This document shows positions 8,933 to 21,129 of a stretch of DNA of 64,000 nt, in pieces (the stretch's first letter is position 1; every line of letters starts with the position of its first letter). The DNA comes from Aquificaceae bacterium. Lineage in GTDB: Bacteria > Aquificota > Aquificia > Aquificales > Aquificaceae. The stretch spans positions 62,001-126,000 of the forward strand of contig JALSHV010000010.1 in the NCBI GenBank assembly GCA_026981975.1, read 5' to 3'. Below the pieces are notes generated by a model. It was not told the DNA's origin. It saw only the letters and a list, made by a program, of their open reading frames with translations, and searched no databases. A program made the position numbers and the translations under genes.

Positions 8933-9738
8933 TCCCCTAATAAAACTCTCTGTTCCCTAGCTCTGACAGCTGCATCAGAGGTAGGGAATTTTTCAAGGAG
9001 TATAGTGTAATATTTGTCCGCTTCTTCTTGATTTCCTCTTTCTGTATAAATTTTCATTAATTGATAGTAAGTATCTGGTAATTTATTACAATCAGGTAAT
9101 TTCCCCTCTTCACATTTTTGAACAAGGCGTTTATACACTTCCTCCGCTCTACTTTCATTACCGAGTTCTTGGTATATCTTCCCTATCCAGAAAAAAGCGT
9201 TATCCGTGTATTTATTTTCAGGAAAATCCTTTATGAAGTTCACAAAAGCATCTCTTGCTTCATGGAGTTTTTTTATACTGTAAAGTTCTATTGCCTCTCT
9301 ATAGGCTGTCTCCGCATCTTTAACCTTAGGTTTTTCGGTAGTGGGGGGTTCTTCTTTTACTTTCACAGTTGGCTGAGGAATTTTCTCAGCTGGAGTATGC
9401 TCGGGAGCAGGCGCTTCTTTGCGTGTTATCTTCTGCGGTGTTTTCTCTTGAATTCCCACTTCCATTCTCAACCTAATTCTTTCTATTTCAAGTCTGAGCT
9501 CGGAAATCAGTTCTGTTAATCTGTCTATCCGCTCGTTAGTTCTTTCCATATTTCTTTCAAGATCTATCTGTTTTTGTTCAAGGCGTGTAAGTTTTATCTC
9601 CAATTCGGAAATTCTCTCAAATCTTTTATCCTGAGCCACTGGTGCACAAGCCAAGGGAAGAATTCCCAAAAGAAATAGGGCTTGTATTACACCCTTTAGA
9701 GCCGAAACTGTAGTATTCTTACCCATCTGATTGTTCAT
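8929..9738 (-). CDS. CpoB/YbgF-like periplasmic TPR protein, probable lipoprotein
   Basis: 269 residues. An N-terminal hydrophobic signal (about 13-30) ends in L-P-L-A-C, a plausible though imperfect lipobox with Cys at about residue 31. Residues 38-95 form a coiled coil (E-R-x-x-x-L/I repeats), followed by a Pro/Lys/Glu linker and three TPR repeats from about residue 140. This is the architecture of CpoB (YbgF), the Tol-Pal-associated coordinator of peptidoglycan synthesis and outer-membrane constriction. No tol genes are adjacent. AAGGAGG at 9750-9744 precedes the ATG. First gene of the uppS-cdsA-galT-scpA operon. Confidence 0.75.
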   Translation of the reverse strand: MNNQMGKNTTVSALKGVIQALFLLGILPLACAPVAQDKRFERISELEIKLTRLEQKQIDLERNMERTNERIDRLTELISELRLEIERIRLRMEVGIQEKTPQKITRKEAPAPEHTPAEKIPQPTVKVKEEPPTTEKPKVKDAETAYREAIELYSIKKLHEARDAFVNFIKDFPENKYTDNAFFWIGKIYQELGNESRAEEVYKRLVQKCEEGKLPDCNKLPDTYYQLMKIYTERGNQEEADKYYTILLEKFPTSDAAVRAREQRVLLGE

Positions 9739-9818
9739 CTCAGCCTCCTTAATAAAATAATAGCAATTCTTACTAACTGTGGATTTTTGGACTTTAAACC
9801 ATTATTATTAACCTATAA

Positions 9819-10625
<807 letters not shown>

Positions 10626-10635
10626 AAAACTTGAT

Positions 10636-11442
10636 ATGAGTAAGGAAAATCTGCGTATAAACTTCGTAGGTGTTGTAGATCCTATAGAAGTAAGCAAAGA
10701 AGGCTGGGAAAGAATTCTCATCAGTCCGCGAGAGCTTAAGATTTATCTTGATAAATATCTCTGGCTTGCAGGAAGAACCCGTAAGGAAAGGCTTATTCTT
10801 TCCGGAATCAGGCTAATGCCCTTTGGACTTGGAAGAGAACCAATTCTTATATCCCTTTGGAGAAGTGAATATATAAGCTTATATGAAATTGAAGAACTGC
10901 TAAAAAAAGAAGGACCTCGCACTCTTTTAAAATTAGTAGGGGACATGTCTGAAGCTGTTGAATTCGGTCAGCGTGAGTTCAGATATTTACTCGTTTCACC
11001 AGCGGAAGAGTTTACCAGATTTACTTCTTGGGTGTTTAAATTGGGTAGAAGAGCAATTGAAACATTTGGTTGGCCTCCTGTTAAACCCCCTCCTCCTGAT
11101 CAAGTTGAAAGAATTATAAAGAAAATGGAATTGGAAGGAATAAGACAACCTGAAAAGTATAAACCACATTCTACCTATAGACCTACAAAATTGTCCTCTT
11201 TGCTGAAGCTCTTTATAGCCAGTTGGAGAAACGCTTTTTTAAAAGCTTACGGACTTTCAATTACCCGCAAAGGAGAAAAGCTAATATACACTGCGTATCC
11301 TTCAAAAGCGGAAGACAATCTCCTTCCTGAACCTTCCGCAGAACTTTGCGGTATAAAGCTAAAAAGCGTAGGAAGCGGTGGAGTGGATCGCACCCTTGAA
11401 GAGGAATGTATTGATCTTCTGCTCAATTTGGGAGCGTGGTGA
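10636..11442 (+). CDS. Uncharacterised protein (268 aa)
   Basis: I do not recognise a family. No signal peptide, membrane segment or metal motif is seen. The protein mixes basic and hydrophobic stretches, with a Pro-rich turn (W-P-P-V-K-P-P-P-P) near residue 155 followed by a basic helical region, and a Gly-rich tail (V-G-S-G-G-V-D) near residue 250. It lies 10 nt after kdsA. TATAAA at 10621-10626 overlaps the kdsA stop and is 9 nt from this ATG, so it may have its own leaderless transcript. Probably lineage-restricted; codon use is like its neighbours. Confidence 0.7.
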   Translation: MSKENLRINFVGVVDPIEVSKEGWERILISPRELKIYLDKYLWLAGRTRKERLILSGIRLMPFGLGREPILISLWRSEYISLYEIEELLKKEGPRTLLKLVGDMSEAVEFGQREFRYLLVSPAEEFTRFTSWVFKLGRRAIETFGWPPVKPPPPDQVERIIKKMELEGIRQPEKYKPHSTYRPTKLSSLLKLFIASWRNAFLKAYGLSITRKGEKLIYTAYPSKAEDNLLPEPSAELCGIKLKSVGSGGVDRTLEEECIDLLLNLGAW

Positions 11443-11471
11443 TTATATTTAAAAATTAGGAGGGTTTAGCT

Positions 11472-11612
11472 ATGGAAGAAAAACCCAAAATAGAGCCTGT
11501 TGTTCCTGTAGAACCTGTTGATCCGGACGTTTATCCTGAATGGGAGCCAAGACGTTTATGTCCAGATCAGAAAATAGATCACACGGTTCCCGATGAACCA
11601 ACTGATTCCTAA
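11472..11612 (+). CDS. Small acidic proline-rich protein (46 aa)
   Basis: ATG at 11472, stop TAA at 11610-11612, with a strong Shine-Dalgarno (AGGAGGG starting near 11458) about 8 nt upstream. The peptide is acidic and Pro-rich (E-P-V-V-P-V-E-P-V-D-P), has one Trp and one Cys, and lacks a membrane segment. The good ribosome site, the in-frame start after the 268-aa gene and the clean stop just before the convergent rpsU support translation. Function unknown. Confidence 0.6.
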   Translation: MEEKPKIEPVVPVEPVDPDVYPEWEPRRLCPDQKIDHTVPDEPTDS

Positions 11613-11614
11613 GA

Positions 11615-11818
11615 TTATATAAGCTGTTGTTGTTTCTTGAGTGCTTTCATTATTCTTTTGCGTCTGGCTCTTTCACGTTTTTTCTTTCTTTCACTGGGTT
11701 TTTCGTAATACTCCCTTCTTTTAACTTCTGTCAATATCTGCTCTTGATCAACTAAACGTTTAAATCTCTTCAAGACCTTCTCGGGAGATTCATTTCCATG
11801 AATGATTACTATAGCCAA
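11615..11818 (-). CDS. rpsU: 30S ribosomal protein S21
   Basis: Small-subunit protein near the anti-Shine-Dalgarno helix. 67 residues, very basic. E-S-P-E-K-V-L-K-R-F-K-R and the R-R-E-Y-Y-E-K-P-S-E-R-K-K-K segment are diagnostic. The start is TTG at 11818 behind a strong GGAGG; no ATG is available. Monocistronic here, between a small-protein gene and the HD-GYP gene. Confidence 0.95.
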   Translation of the reverse strand: MAIVIIHGNESPEKVLKRFKRLVDQEQILTEVKRREYYEKPSERKKKRERARRKRIMKALKKQQQLI

Positions 11819-11897
11819 TTAATAACCACCTCCTTAATTTATTAAGCAATATCCATTATACTACCTTATATTATTGCATTGCTTGAGATTTTTTCGC

Positions 11898-12992
11898 ATG
11901 AGAGAAGTTGAAAGGATTAAGCTTCTTCTTGCTTCAGCTGAAAGAATAAGTAAAGAACAAGATATAGATAAACTTCTTATTTTGTTGTCCGATCTTGCCA
12001 GAGACGTTTTAGAAGCTGATAGATGTAGTTTGTTTCTATTGGACGAAAAAAGAAGAGAACTATGGACAAAGGTTGCACACGGTGTAGAAGAAATAAGAGT
12101 CCCTGCAAACAGCGGTATAGTGGGGTGGGTAGCTGAGAAAGGTGAAAGCCTTATAGTTAATAACGCGTATGCGGATTCACGTTTTAATCCAGAGGTAGAT
12201 AGGGAAACAGGTTACAAAACTCGTAATATAATAGCTATTCCTCTTTTTGATAAAAAAGGTAATATTTTAGGAGTTTTCCAAGCGGTTAATAAACGTAACG
12301 GAGACTTTTCCCAACAGGATTTAGAGATCTTCACTCTCTTAGGAGGATATGCTTCTTCCGCTATTGAGAATTCCATACTACAGGCTAAGGTAAAGTCTGC
12401 TTATAGAGAAGCTATTATGAGACTTTCTCATGCTGCGGAATACAAAGATCCAGAAACCTATAATCATATTGTAAGAGTTGGACTATATACTCGGTTAATG
12501 GCAGAAGGGTTAAACTTTGAAAAAGAAATATGTGAGAACGTAATGCTTGCCACTCCCATGCACGATATAGGAAAAATAGGCATACCCGATGCGATTTTGC
12601 TTAAAAGAGGAAAACTCAACGAATGGGAATGGGAAGTTATGAAGAAACACACGATTATCGGTTTTGAGATTCTAAAAGATAGCTCCAGTGAACTGCTCCA
12701 AATGGCTGCTCTTGTAGCTCTGGATCATCACGAACGATGGGACGGAAAAGGATATCCATCTGGTAAGAAAGGTGAAGAAATAAGCCTTTGGGGAAGAATG
12801 ACTGCAATAGCAGATGTGTTTGACGCTCTTCTTTCAAAAAGACCTTATAAAGAACCTTGGACTTTTGAAAGAGCTATAGACTATCTTATAGATTTGAAAG
12901 GAAAAGCCTTTGATCCAATACTTGTGGATCTTTTTTTAAATAACATCTCTCAAGTAGAAGAAATAAGAGAGAAGTATAAAGATGAGAATTAA
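11898..12992 (+). CDS. GAF domain plus HD-GYP cyclic-di-GMP phosphodiesterase
   Basis: 364 residues. GAF sensor (about 20-165) followed by an HD-GYP domain (about 175-355). The catalytic residues are present: H-D-I-G-K-I-G-I-P-D, D-H-H-E-R-W-D-G-K-G-Y-P (the HHE and GYP signatures) and I-A-D-V-F-D-A-L. The reaction is hydrolysis of cyclic di-GMP, gated by whatever the GAF domain binds; no transmembrane segment, so cytosolic. A longer frame starts with TTG at 11874, but the ATG at 11898 fits better behind a TATATT box (11867-11872). A PilZ receptor is encoded at 50139-51197. Confidence 0.9.
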   Translation: MREVERIKLLLASAERISKEQDIDKLLILLSDLARDVLEADRCSLFLLDEKRRELWTKVAHGVEEIRVPANSGIVGWVAEKGESLIVNNAYADSRFNPEVDRETGYKTRNIIAIPLFDKKGNILGVFQAVNKRNGDFSQQDLEIFTLLGGYASSAIENSILQAKVKSAYREAIMRLSHAAEYKDPETYNHIVRVGLYTRLMAEGLNFEKEICENVMLATPMHDIGKIGIPDAILLKRGKLNEWEWEVMKKHTIIGFEILKDSSSELLQMAALVALDHHERWDGKGYPSGKKGEEISLWGRMTAIADVFDALLSKRPYKEPWTFERAIDYLIDLKGKAFDPILVDLFLNNISQVEEIREKYKDEN

Positions 12993-13011
12993 ATCCTATA
13001 ATGTGCGTTGA

Positions 13012-14469
13012 CTACTGTAAAAGAATTTTTACTTTGTAAAGGCTTCCTCTATTGTTCAGGGATAGCGTTCCTTTTTTTGCAGTCAATACTAAGACTTCCG
13101 TTTCAGAAATAGGAACTATTGATTGTATAGCTTTTTTAAAACTTTTCCCTTCTGCTTTTTGAATTTCGCTTCCTATTTCCAGTTTGAGAAGATATACTTC
13201 TCCTTCTTGGAATTCGGAAAGGTTCAAAAGATTATGAGCTGGACTACCTGAATTTTTAATAAATAGCGCATATGCCTTATTCTGAAGGAAAATAATAGAA
13301 ACTCTTGGATTAAAAGAATAGTTCTCCTCCATCTCGTAGATATCTGGTAATTCCGCTGTGGTATAGGATCCTCCAAACTTCTTTCTGGAAAGAACAAGTT
13401 CACTTCCTTTAAAAACTTTTAAATATCCGTTGCTGTCAATAAAAATTAAAAAGTCTTTATACATGTAAGCGGAATCTACTCTAAATCCCGGAGGAGCGGG
13501 ATACTTTTCCTTTAAAATCAACCTACCTGATTTAAATTTAAGGCGCTTAATTTCTCCCCACAGGTTTCTACTGTCAAACTCCTGCCCTACAAAGGTATTT
13601 TGTGGATTCCTTTTATCAAGAACAGCAATGAGTAAGGGTATATCTTTCTCCAGTATAAAAGGAGTTTTGTTCTCCAATTTAACAATTAGTGAATTTGCGG
13701 AGTCACCTGTGATCATACTGATGAGAATAAAATCTTCAGAATCTTCTAGTTGCACACATTGAATCCAAAGAGGAAAGCCGGCAGGTAAATACATTTTAGT
13801 GTATTCCGATAGTTTTTTCTCAAATCTGTAAACTACTAAAAACTCCTCAAAAAGGATTGCAATATATCTTTTTCCACCGAATTTACACAGATCAGCGGAT
13901 AATGGTAATCCGTTGAAGGATTTTATAAGCTGTGCTTTAATTTTAAAGACTTTTCCTTTTGAGGGTAAACTATAAGGGAAAAAAGCTATTGGCTTGTTTT
14001 TAAAGGTAATTCCGTAACCTTCCTTAAGTTCTTTTACAGTATAATCACACTTCTTTCCCTTTATAACGTTTTTTAAAACAGAACTTATAAGAAAGAAAGA
14101 CTCTTCACTACCTTCAAAACATATACTTCCTATTTTGAGTTTTATTTTATATCCTTTCTTTATTCCTTTATCTTCTAATACACGAGCAAAAGAAAAGTTC
14201 TTTTTTAAATCTGTAATCTCTATCAAACCCTTAATCTCTTCTTTTCTACCCAAGATCCTACCAGTTACAGGGTGAACGATTTTACTGCCTTCTTTTAATA
14301 CAATGAACTGTTCACCTACAAAAGTTTTATCCTGACCCAAATCTGTTACTACGCTACCTTTATCAGTTTCAACTATATAACCTTCTCTTAAAAAGAAGTT
14401 TCTTAGCTCTTCCAAGGAAGAGGAAAAACCTAATATTGGAATTAAAATTGTAAGAAGAATACTCCTCAT
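13012..14469 (-). CDS. Secreted protein with FlgT-C-like N-terminal domain, function unknown
   Basis: 485 residues. Residues 1-17 look like a signal peptide. Residues about 35-95 resemble the small beta domain found at the C-terminus of FlgT and in other secreted proteins (V-V-T-D-L-G, V-G-E-Q-F-I-V, then P-V-T-G-R-I-L-G). The rest is beta-strand-rich with recurring short strands and loops, possibly a propeller; I cannot assign a family. The start overlaps the leuB stop as ATGA, so it is coupled to leuB although no functional link is apparent. Confidence 0.6.
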   Translation of the reverse strand: MRSILLTILIPILGFSSSLEELRNFFLREGYIVETDKGSVVTDLGQDKTFVGEQFIVLKEGSKIVHPVTGRILGRKEEIKGLIEITDLKKNFSFARVLEDKGIKKGYKIKLKIGSICFEGSEESFFLISSVLKNVIKGKKCDYTVKELKEGYGITFKNKPIAFFPYSLPSKGKVFKIKAQLIKSFNGLPLSADLCKFGGKRYIAILFEEFLVVYRFEKKLSEYTKMYLPAGFPLWIQCVQLEDSEDFILISMITGDSANSLIVKLENKTPFILEKDIPLLIAVLDKRNPQNTFVGQEFDSRNLWGEIKRLKFKSGRLILKEKYPAPPGFRVDSAYMYKDFLIFIDSNGYLKVFKGSELVLSRKKFGGSYTTAELPDIYEMEENYSFNPRVSIIFLQNKAYALFIKNSGSPAHNLLNLSEFQEGEVYLLKLEIGSEIQKAEGKSFKKAIQSIVPISETEVLVLTAKKGTLSLNNRGSLYKVKILLQ

Positions 14470-15548
14470 TCCTTGAGTTTCTCCATATTCTCAGCTATTT
14501 TTACTGTCATTTGAACAGTATTAACCTCTTTAAATCCCGCACTGTATATATCAGGAGTTCTATAACCTTGAATAAGAGCTTCCTCTACCGCTCTCTCTAT
14601 AAGATCAGAAACATTCCACATACCAAAGGAGTATTTAAACATCATTGCAGTAGACAATATCGTAGCAATAGGGTTAGCTATTCCTTTCCCCGCTATGTCG
14701 GGTGCAGATCCGTGAACTGGTTCATACAAAGCATAACGATCTCCTATACTCGCTGAAGGAAGCATTCCTAAACTACCTGAAATTACAGCTGCTTCGTCGG
14801 AAATTATATCTCCGAAAATATTCCCCGTTACAATTACATCAAAATCAGCAGGGCGCTTTATAATCTGCATCGCGCAGTTATCAACGTAAAGATGTTCCAA
14901 GCTAATATCAGGATAGTTTTCTTTCTCTTCTTCTACTATATCTCTCCATAAAGCGCTCACTTCCAAAACATTAGACTTGTCCACACTGGTCAGCTTTTTA
15001 CGGCGGAGTCTTGCGATCTCAAAGGCTTTTCTAACAACTCTTCTTATCTCGTCTTCTGTATATTTCATAGTGTTTATACCTACTCTTTTACCCTTCTCTT
15101 TAAAAACACCGCGTGGTTCTCCGTAATATACATCTCCTGTTAACTCTCTTATCACAAGAAGATCTGTATCTTTAACAATTTCAGCTTTTAAAGGAGAAGC
15201 TTCTATCAGCGCTTTCCACACCTTGGCGGGTCTCAGATTAGCGTAAAGATCTAACTCTTTTCTTATTTTAAGCAAACCTTTCTCAGGTCTTTTTTCGGTA
15301 GGTAAACTGTCCCATGCAGGTCCTCCTACAGCTCCCAATAGAATAGCATTTGATTCTTTACACAAGTTAAGAGTTTCCTCTGGCAGCGGTGTGCCTTTTT
15401 TATCAATAGCTATACCACCTATAAGTCCTTCCTTGAGTTCAATAGAAAATCCAAATAAATCTTGAGCTTTTTTTATAATCTGTAAGGCACTCTCCACTAT
15501 CTCTGGACCTATACCATCTCCTTTTAACACTGCCACTTTATACTTCAT
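14466..15548 (-). CDS. leuB: 3-isopropylmalate dehydrogenase
   Basis: NAD-dependent oxidative decarboxylation of 3-isopropylmalate in leucine synthesis. 360 residues from the ATG at 15548. The N-terminus V-A-V-L-K-G-D-G-I-G-P-E is the family start. R-E-L-T-G-D-V-Y-Y-G, the catalytic Lys/Asp region L-Y-V-D-N-C-A-M, G-N-I-F-G-D-I-I-S-D and the NAD site H-G-S-A-P-D-I-A-G are all present. The open frame extends 73 codons upstream, but that part crosses into fabZ and is not family-like. TATAAT (15564-15559) is 10 nt from the ATG. leuA lies far off at 46482. Confidence 0.97.
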   Translation of the reverse strand: MKYKVAVLKGDGIGPEIVESALQIIKKAQDLFGFSIELKEGLIGGIAIDKKGTPLPEETLNLCKESNAILLGAVGGPAWDSLPTEKRPEKGLLKIRKELDLYANLRPAKVWKALIEASPLKAEIVKDTDLLVIRELTGDVYYGEPRGVFKEKGKRVGINTMKYTEDEIRRVVRKAFEIARLRRKKLTSVDKSNVLEVSALWRDIVEEEKENYPDISLEHLYVDNCAMQIIKRPADFDVIVTGNIFGDIISDEAAVISGSLGMLPSASIGDRYALYEPVHGSAPDIAGKGIANPIATILSTAMMFKYSFGMWNVSDLIERAVEEALIQGYRTPDIYSAGFKEVNTVQMTVKIAENMEKLKE

Positions 15549-15558
15549 TATCAAGAGT

Positions 15559-15564
15559 ATTATA
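15559..15564 (-). promoter_or_regulatory. -10 box for leuB
   Basis: TATAAT on the minus strand, 10 nt upstream of the leuB ATG. It shares the 103-bp divergent spacer with the fabZ promoter. No clear -35. Confidence 0.45.
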
Positions 15565-15616
15565 GAAAACCTGAAAGGATAAAACTGATACAAATGTAAA
15601 TTTGGCGTGTAATATC

Positions 15617-15645
15617 TTGCATTTGCGGACTTTATGTAAGATAAT
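15617..15645 (+). promoter_or_regulatory. fabZ promoter (TTGCAT - 17 - GATAAT)
   Basis: The best sigma-70-type match in the window: TTGCAT at 15617-15622, a 17-nt spacer, GATAAT at 15640-15645. The expected initiation point falls at or next to the fabZ ATG (15652), implying a leaderless mRNA. Confidence 0.6.
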
Positions 15646-15651
15646 GTCTTC

Positions 15652-16098
15652 ATGGATATACTGGAGATAAGGGAAATCATTCCCCACAGATATCCTATTC
15701 TTTTAGTGGATAGAATTCTTGAACTTGAAGAGGGAAAGAGAATTGTAGGGTTGAAAAATGTTTCCATTAACGAACCCGTGTTTCAAGGACATTTTCCACA
15801 GTTTCCCCTTTTTCCGGGTGTTTACATTCTTGAAGCTATGGCACAAGTAGGCGGTATACTGATGATCAAATCTCTAAAATTAGAAATAGGTAAATACGCT
15901 ATAGTGTTTGCAGGAATAGATCAAGCGCGTTTTAAGAAACCTGTATTTCCGGGAGATAGTTTGATTTTAGAGCTTGAAGTTATATCTCTTAAGAGAACTC
16001 TTTCTAAAATGAAAGGAACTGCAAAAGTTAAGGACGAGACAGTTGCTACGGCGGTTCTTTATGCCGCTGCTAGGAAGCTTGAGGAAGTGAAGAGATAA
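15652..16098 (+). CDS. fabZ: 3-hydroxyacyl-[ACP] dehydratase FabZ
   Basis: Hot-dog fold dehydratase of type II fatty-acid synthesis, cytosolic. 148 residues. The catalytic stretch [12 protein letters not shown] has His47, and Glu61 lies in L-E-A-M-A-Q. No Shine-Dalgarno upstream; the promoter suggests initiation at the start codon itself. Alone on the plus strand, ending against the convergent ftsB-like gene. Confidence 0.97.
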   Translation: MDILEIREIIPHRYPILLVDRILELEEGKRIVGLKNVSINEPVFQGHFPQFPLFPGVYILEAMAQVGGILMIKSLKLEIGKYAIVFAGIDQARFKKPVFPGDSLILELEVISLKRTLSKMKGTAKVKDETVATAVLYAAARKLEEVKR

Positions 16099-16099
16099 C

Positions 16100-18594
<2,495 letters not shown>

Positions 18595-18608
<14 letters not shown>

Positions 18609-19212
18609 AATCTTTGAGTTTTTTTTCCAAGGAGTTACGGGATAAATACCTTATTACATATTTCCCTATTATATCCGTTTCTACGTTGACTTTATCTCCC
18701 GGCTTTCTGTATTTGAGATTTGTTTTCTCAAAGGTATGGGGAATTATATTTATATAAATTCTGTTTTCTATAACACGATTTACTGTCAAGCTTATACCGT
18801 CTATAGCTACTGATCCTTTTTCTACAAAATAAATCAAATAGGAGGAAGGGATTTCCAAAACAAGTTCTTTATGAATACTTCCTCTTATAGATATTACGGA
18901 ACTCGTAAAATCCACGTGTCCAAGGAGAAAATGTCCTCCCATAGTTGAGTTGGCTCTTAATGCCCTTTCCAAATTCACCGGATCTCCTCTTTTGAGTAAG
19001 CATAGATTTGTCTTCTCAAAGGTTTCAGGAGAAACTTCAAATAGAAGGGAATTACCGCGTGTTTCTACCACTGTAAGACAAGCTCCGTTAACTGCTATAC
19101 TGTCTCCAACACTAACTTCCTTTAAAGAAGTTTTTACTTCAATGAAACCACCTAAGGAGGTTCTTTTAACACTAAGAACTTTGCCTATTTCTTCTATCAA
19201 GCCCGTAAACAT
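18595..19212 (-). CDS. ribE: Riboflavin synthase alpha chain
   Basis: Dismutates two lumazines to riboflavin. 205 residues. Begins M-F-T-G-L-I-E-E-I-G, and consists of two homologous beta barrels: the first with D-S-I-A-V-N-G-A-C-L-T-V, the second with S-V-A-I-D-G-I-S-L-T-V-N. Both F-E-K-T-N-L motifs are present. Coupled to pyrK by a TAATG junction; a flavin producer next to a flavoprotein gene. Confidence 0.97.
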
Positions 19213-19958
19213 TAGATAAAAACCTCCTCAGCTTTGAAAACTGGTCCTTCATAGCACACTCTTGCGTATCCTTTTACAGTCTTCACTACACAACCTAAGC
19301 AAACCCCCCACCCGCAAGCCATACGACTTTCCAAAGACAGATAGAGTTTGAATTTTTTCCCTTCTTCCTTAATAGCTTTTAACATCGCTTTCGGTCCGCA
19401 GGCGTGAACTGTCCAAGAGTTGTCAAACCCTAACAAGGCTTCTGTTACTTTTCCTTTTCTCCCTTCTGTTCCGTCTTCAGTGTAGATAATATAAGGTATA
19501 TTCTCTTCTTCTAACCAGCTTTTCATTCCCAAATCTTTTGCAGACTTTGCACCGTAGATAAGCATGACTTCTTTACCTTCTTTCATCGCTCTTTTAGCGT
19601 GCAGTGTTAAACCCGCAAGTCCTACTCCACCTCCTATAAACAGGTGTTTTTCTCCTTCAAAGGTAAACAATCCCTTACCAAGCGGTCCAAAAACCCTTAA
19701 ACTCTGTCCTTTTTTCATGTTAGCCATCAGATACGTTCCCCTTCCTACTGTTTCGTAGAAGATTGTTATGTTTTCTTTGCGCACATCTGCCACTGCGAAA
19801 GCTCTTCTTCCCATAGGATCGTATGTGGGAGAAACTTCCAACATTACAAACTGTCCTCCTTTAACACAACAGGCAATATGAGGAGCGTATAGTTCCATTT
19901 TCCACAAACGAACAGAGATAGGTTTGTTTTCTACTATCATGACTTTTCTATCTTGCAT
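19212..19958 (-). CDS. pyrK: Dihydroorotate dehydrogenase electron-transfer subunit PyrK
   Basis: FAD/[2Fe-2S] subunit of class 1B dihydroorotate dehydrogenase, linking PyrD to NAD. 248 residues: a ferredoxin-reductase-like FAD domain (G-Q-F-V-M-L, G-R-R-A-F, V-G-R-G-T), an NAD domain (I-G-G-G-V-G-L-A-G, A-C-G-P-K-A-M-L), and the C-terminal iron-sulfur ligands Cys215, Cys220, Cys223 and Cys235. The pyrD partner is not in the window. Confidence 0.93.
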   Translation of the reverse strand: MQDRKVMIVENKPISVRLWKMELYAPHIACCVKGGQFVMLEVSPTYDPMGRRAFAVADVRKENITIFYETVGRGTYLMANMKKGQSLRVFGPLGKGLFTFEGEKHLFIGGGVGLAGLTLHAKRAMKEGKEVMLIYGAKSAKDLGMKSWLEEENIPYIIYTEDGTEGRKGKVTEALLGFDNSWTVHACGPKAMLKAIKEEGKKFKLYLSLESRMACGWGVCLGCVVKTVKGYARVCYEGPVFKAEEVFI

Positions 19959-19986
19959 AGCTGTTATATTTTATACATATAATTGC

Positions 19987-20058
19987 GCGGGCGTAGTTCA
20001 GTGGTAGAACGCCTGCTTCCCAAGCAGGAGGTCGCGGGTTCAAATCCCGTCGCCCGCT
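19987..20058 (+). tRNA. tRNA-Gly (CCC)
   Basis: Cloverleaf complete. Acceptor GCGGGCG (19987-19993) pairs with CGCCCGC (20051-20057), discriminator T at 20058. Anticodon arm CCTGC-TTCCCAA-GCAGG gives anticodon CCC; the T arm is CGGG-TTCAAAT-CCCG. CCA is not encoded. AT-rich -10 candidates lie at 19971-19983 (TTATAC, TATAAT). The murG ATG follows 12 nt later with no terminator between. Confidence 0.95.
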
Positions 20059-20070
20059 TTTGAAGTTAAG

Positions 20071-21129
20071 ATGAAATTGCTCGTATCCGGAGGAGGAACA
20101 GGAGGACACTTTTTCCCTGCTTTTGAAATTCTAAAAAAAGCTCATGAACTTGAAATAGAAACTCTTTACGTTGGAACACTTCGCGGAATTGAAAGTGAAT
20201 ACAAGAAAGAAATTCCGGGAGATGCTGTTTTTTTAGAAACCTATCCCTTTAGAAATACTTCCCTTAAGAAAAAAATAAAATCAACCACTAACTTGATAAA
20301 GGCAGTTTATTTCTTAAATTCAGAGATTAAAGAAGACTTTCTCACAATCATCTTCGGAGGCTACTCCAGTCTGCCAGCCGGTATATTAACTCTCTTGCAC
20401 AGGAAAAGTTTGTTTATTCATGAACAGAACTCTGTCCCAAGTTTAACCAATAAAACTCTCTCGGTTTTTGCCCGCAAGGTATTTATTTCCTTTGAATACA
20501 CAAGAAACTATATAAAAGGATCTCATGTTATAAAAACAGGAACACCCGTTAGAGAAGAAATACTTAGATCAAGAAAAGAAAAGAAAGAGGCAAGAAAACT
20601 GCTTCACCTTGACACGGAAGGAACTCTTATCCTATTCATGGGAGGAAGCCAGGGAGCGGGATTTATCAACAACTTAGCTTTGGACTTTGTCCGAAAAACA
20701 AATATCCGAACACTTTTAATTACAGGAAAAAGGGATTTTCCCAGAATAAAGGAAACTGCTCATACTCAAAGAAATTTGAAAATAATTCCATTTAGCAAAA
20801 ATATGGGGCTTATATACTCAGCAGTAGATATTGCTGTTTGCAGATCGGGTGCTGGAACTATTGGAGAACTTTCCGCTTTTGGAATTCCCGCTTTATTTAT
20901 TCCCTACCCTTATGCAACGGACGATCACCAATTTTACAACGCTAAGGAAATAGAAGAACTCGGTGGAGCTTTTGTTATCAGGGAGAGTGAAGCCTCCTTA
21001 GAGAAAGTTGTTAAGCTTGTAGAACGTATACAGGAAAACATAGAAAGTATGGGAAAAAGCATAAAGAAGTTCTATTCCCCACGTGCTTCAACTGCAATTC
21101 TTAAGGAGATCTTTAACAAGAACTCTTAG
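20071..21129 (+). CDS. murG: UDP-GlcNAc:lipid I GlcNAc transferase MurG
   Basis: GT28 enzyme that turns lipid I into lipid II at the inner face of the membrane. 352 residues. The N-terminal G-G-G-T-G-G-H-F-F-P and the C-terminal donor site C-R-S-G-A-G-T-I-G-E-L plus P-Y-P-Y-A-T-D-D-H-Q are diagnostic; H-E-Q-N-S-V-P is also kept. No mur/fts cluster is nearby. Lies 12 nt behind tRNA-Gly and has no Shine-Dalgarno of note (GAAGTTAAG). The 3' end overlaps the convergent kinase gene by 42 bp. Confidence 0.97.
   Translation: MKLLVSGGGTGGHFFPAFEILKKAHELEIETLYVGTLRGIESEYKKEIPGDAVFLETYPFRNTSLKKKIKSTTNLIKAVYFLNSEIKEDFLTIIFGGYSSLPAGILTLLHRKSLFIHEQNSVPSLTNKTLSVFARKVFISFEYTRNYIKGSHVIKTGTPVREEILRSRKEKKEARKLLHLDTEGTLILFMGGSQGAGFINNLALDFVRKTNIRTLLITGKRDFPRIKETAHTQRNLKIIPFSKNMGLIYSAVDIAVCRSGAGTIGELSAFGIPALFIPYPYATDDHQFYNAKEIEELGGAFVIRESEASLEKVVKLVERIQENIESMGKSIKKFYSPRASTAILKEIFNKNS

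Noticed and set aside
15549-15767. 73-codon N-terminal extension of LeuB
   Set aside because: Overlaps fabZ and its promoter antisense, is not family-like, and the ATG at 15548 gives a standard LeuB start.
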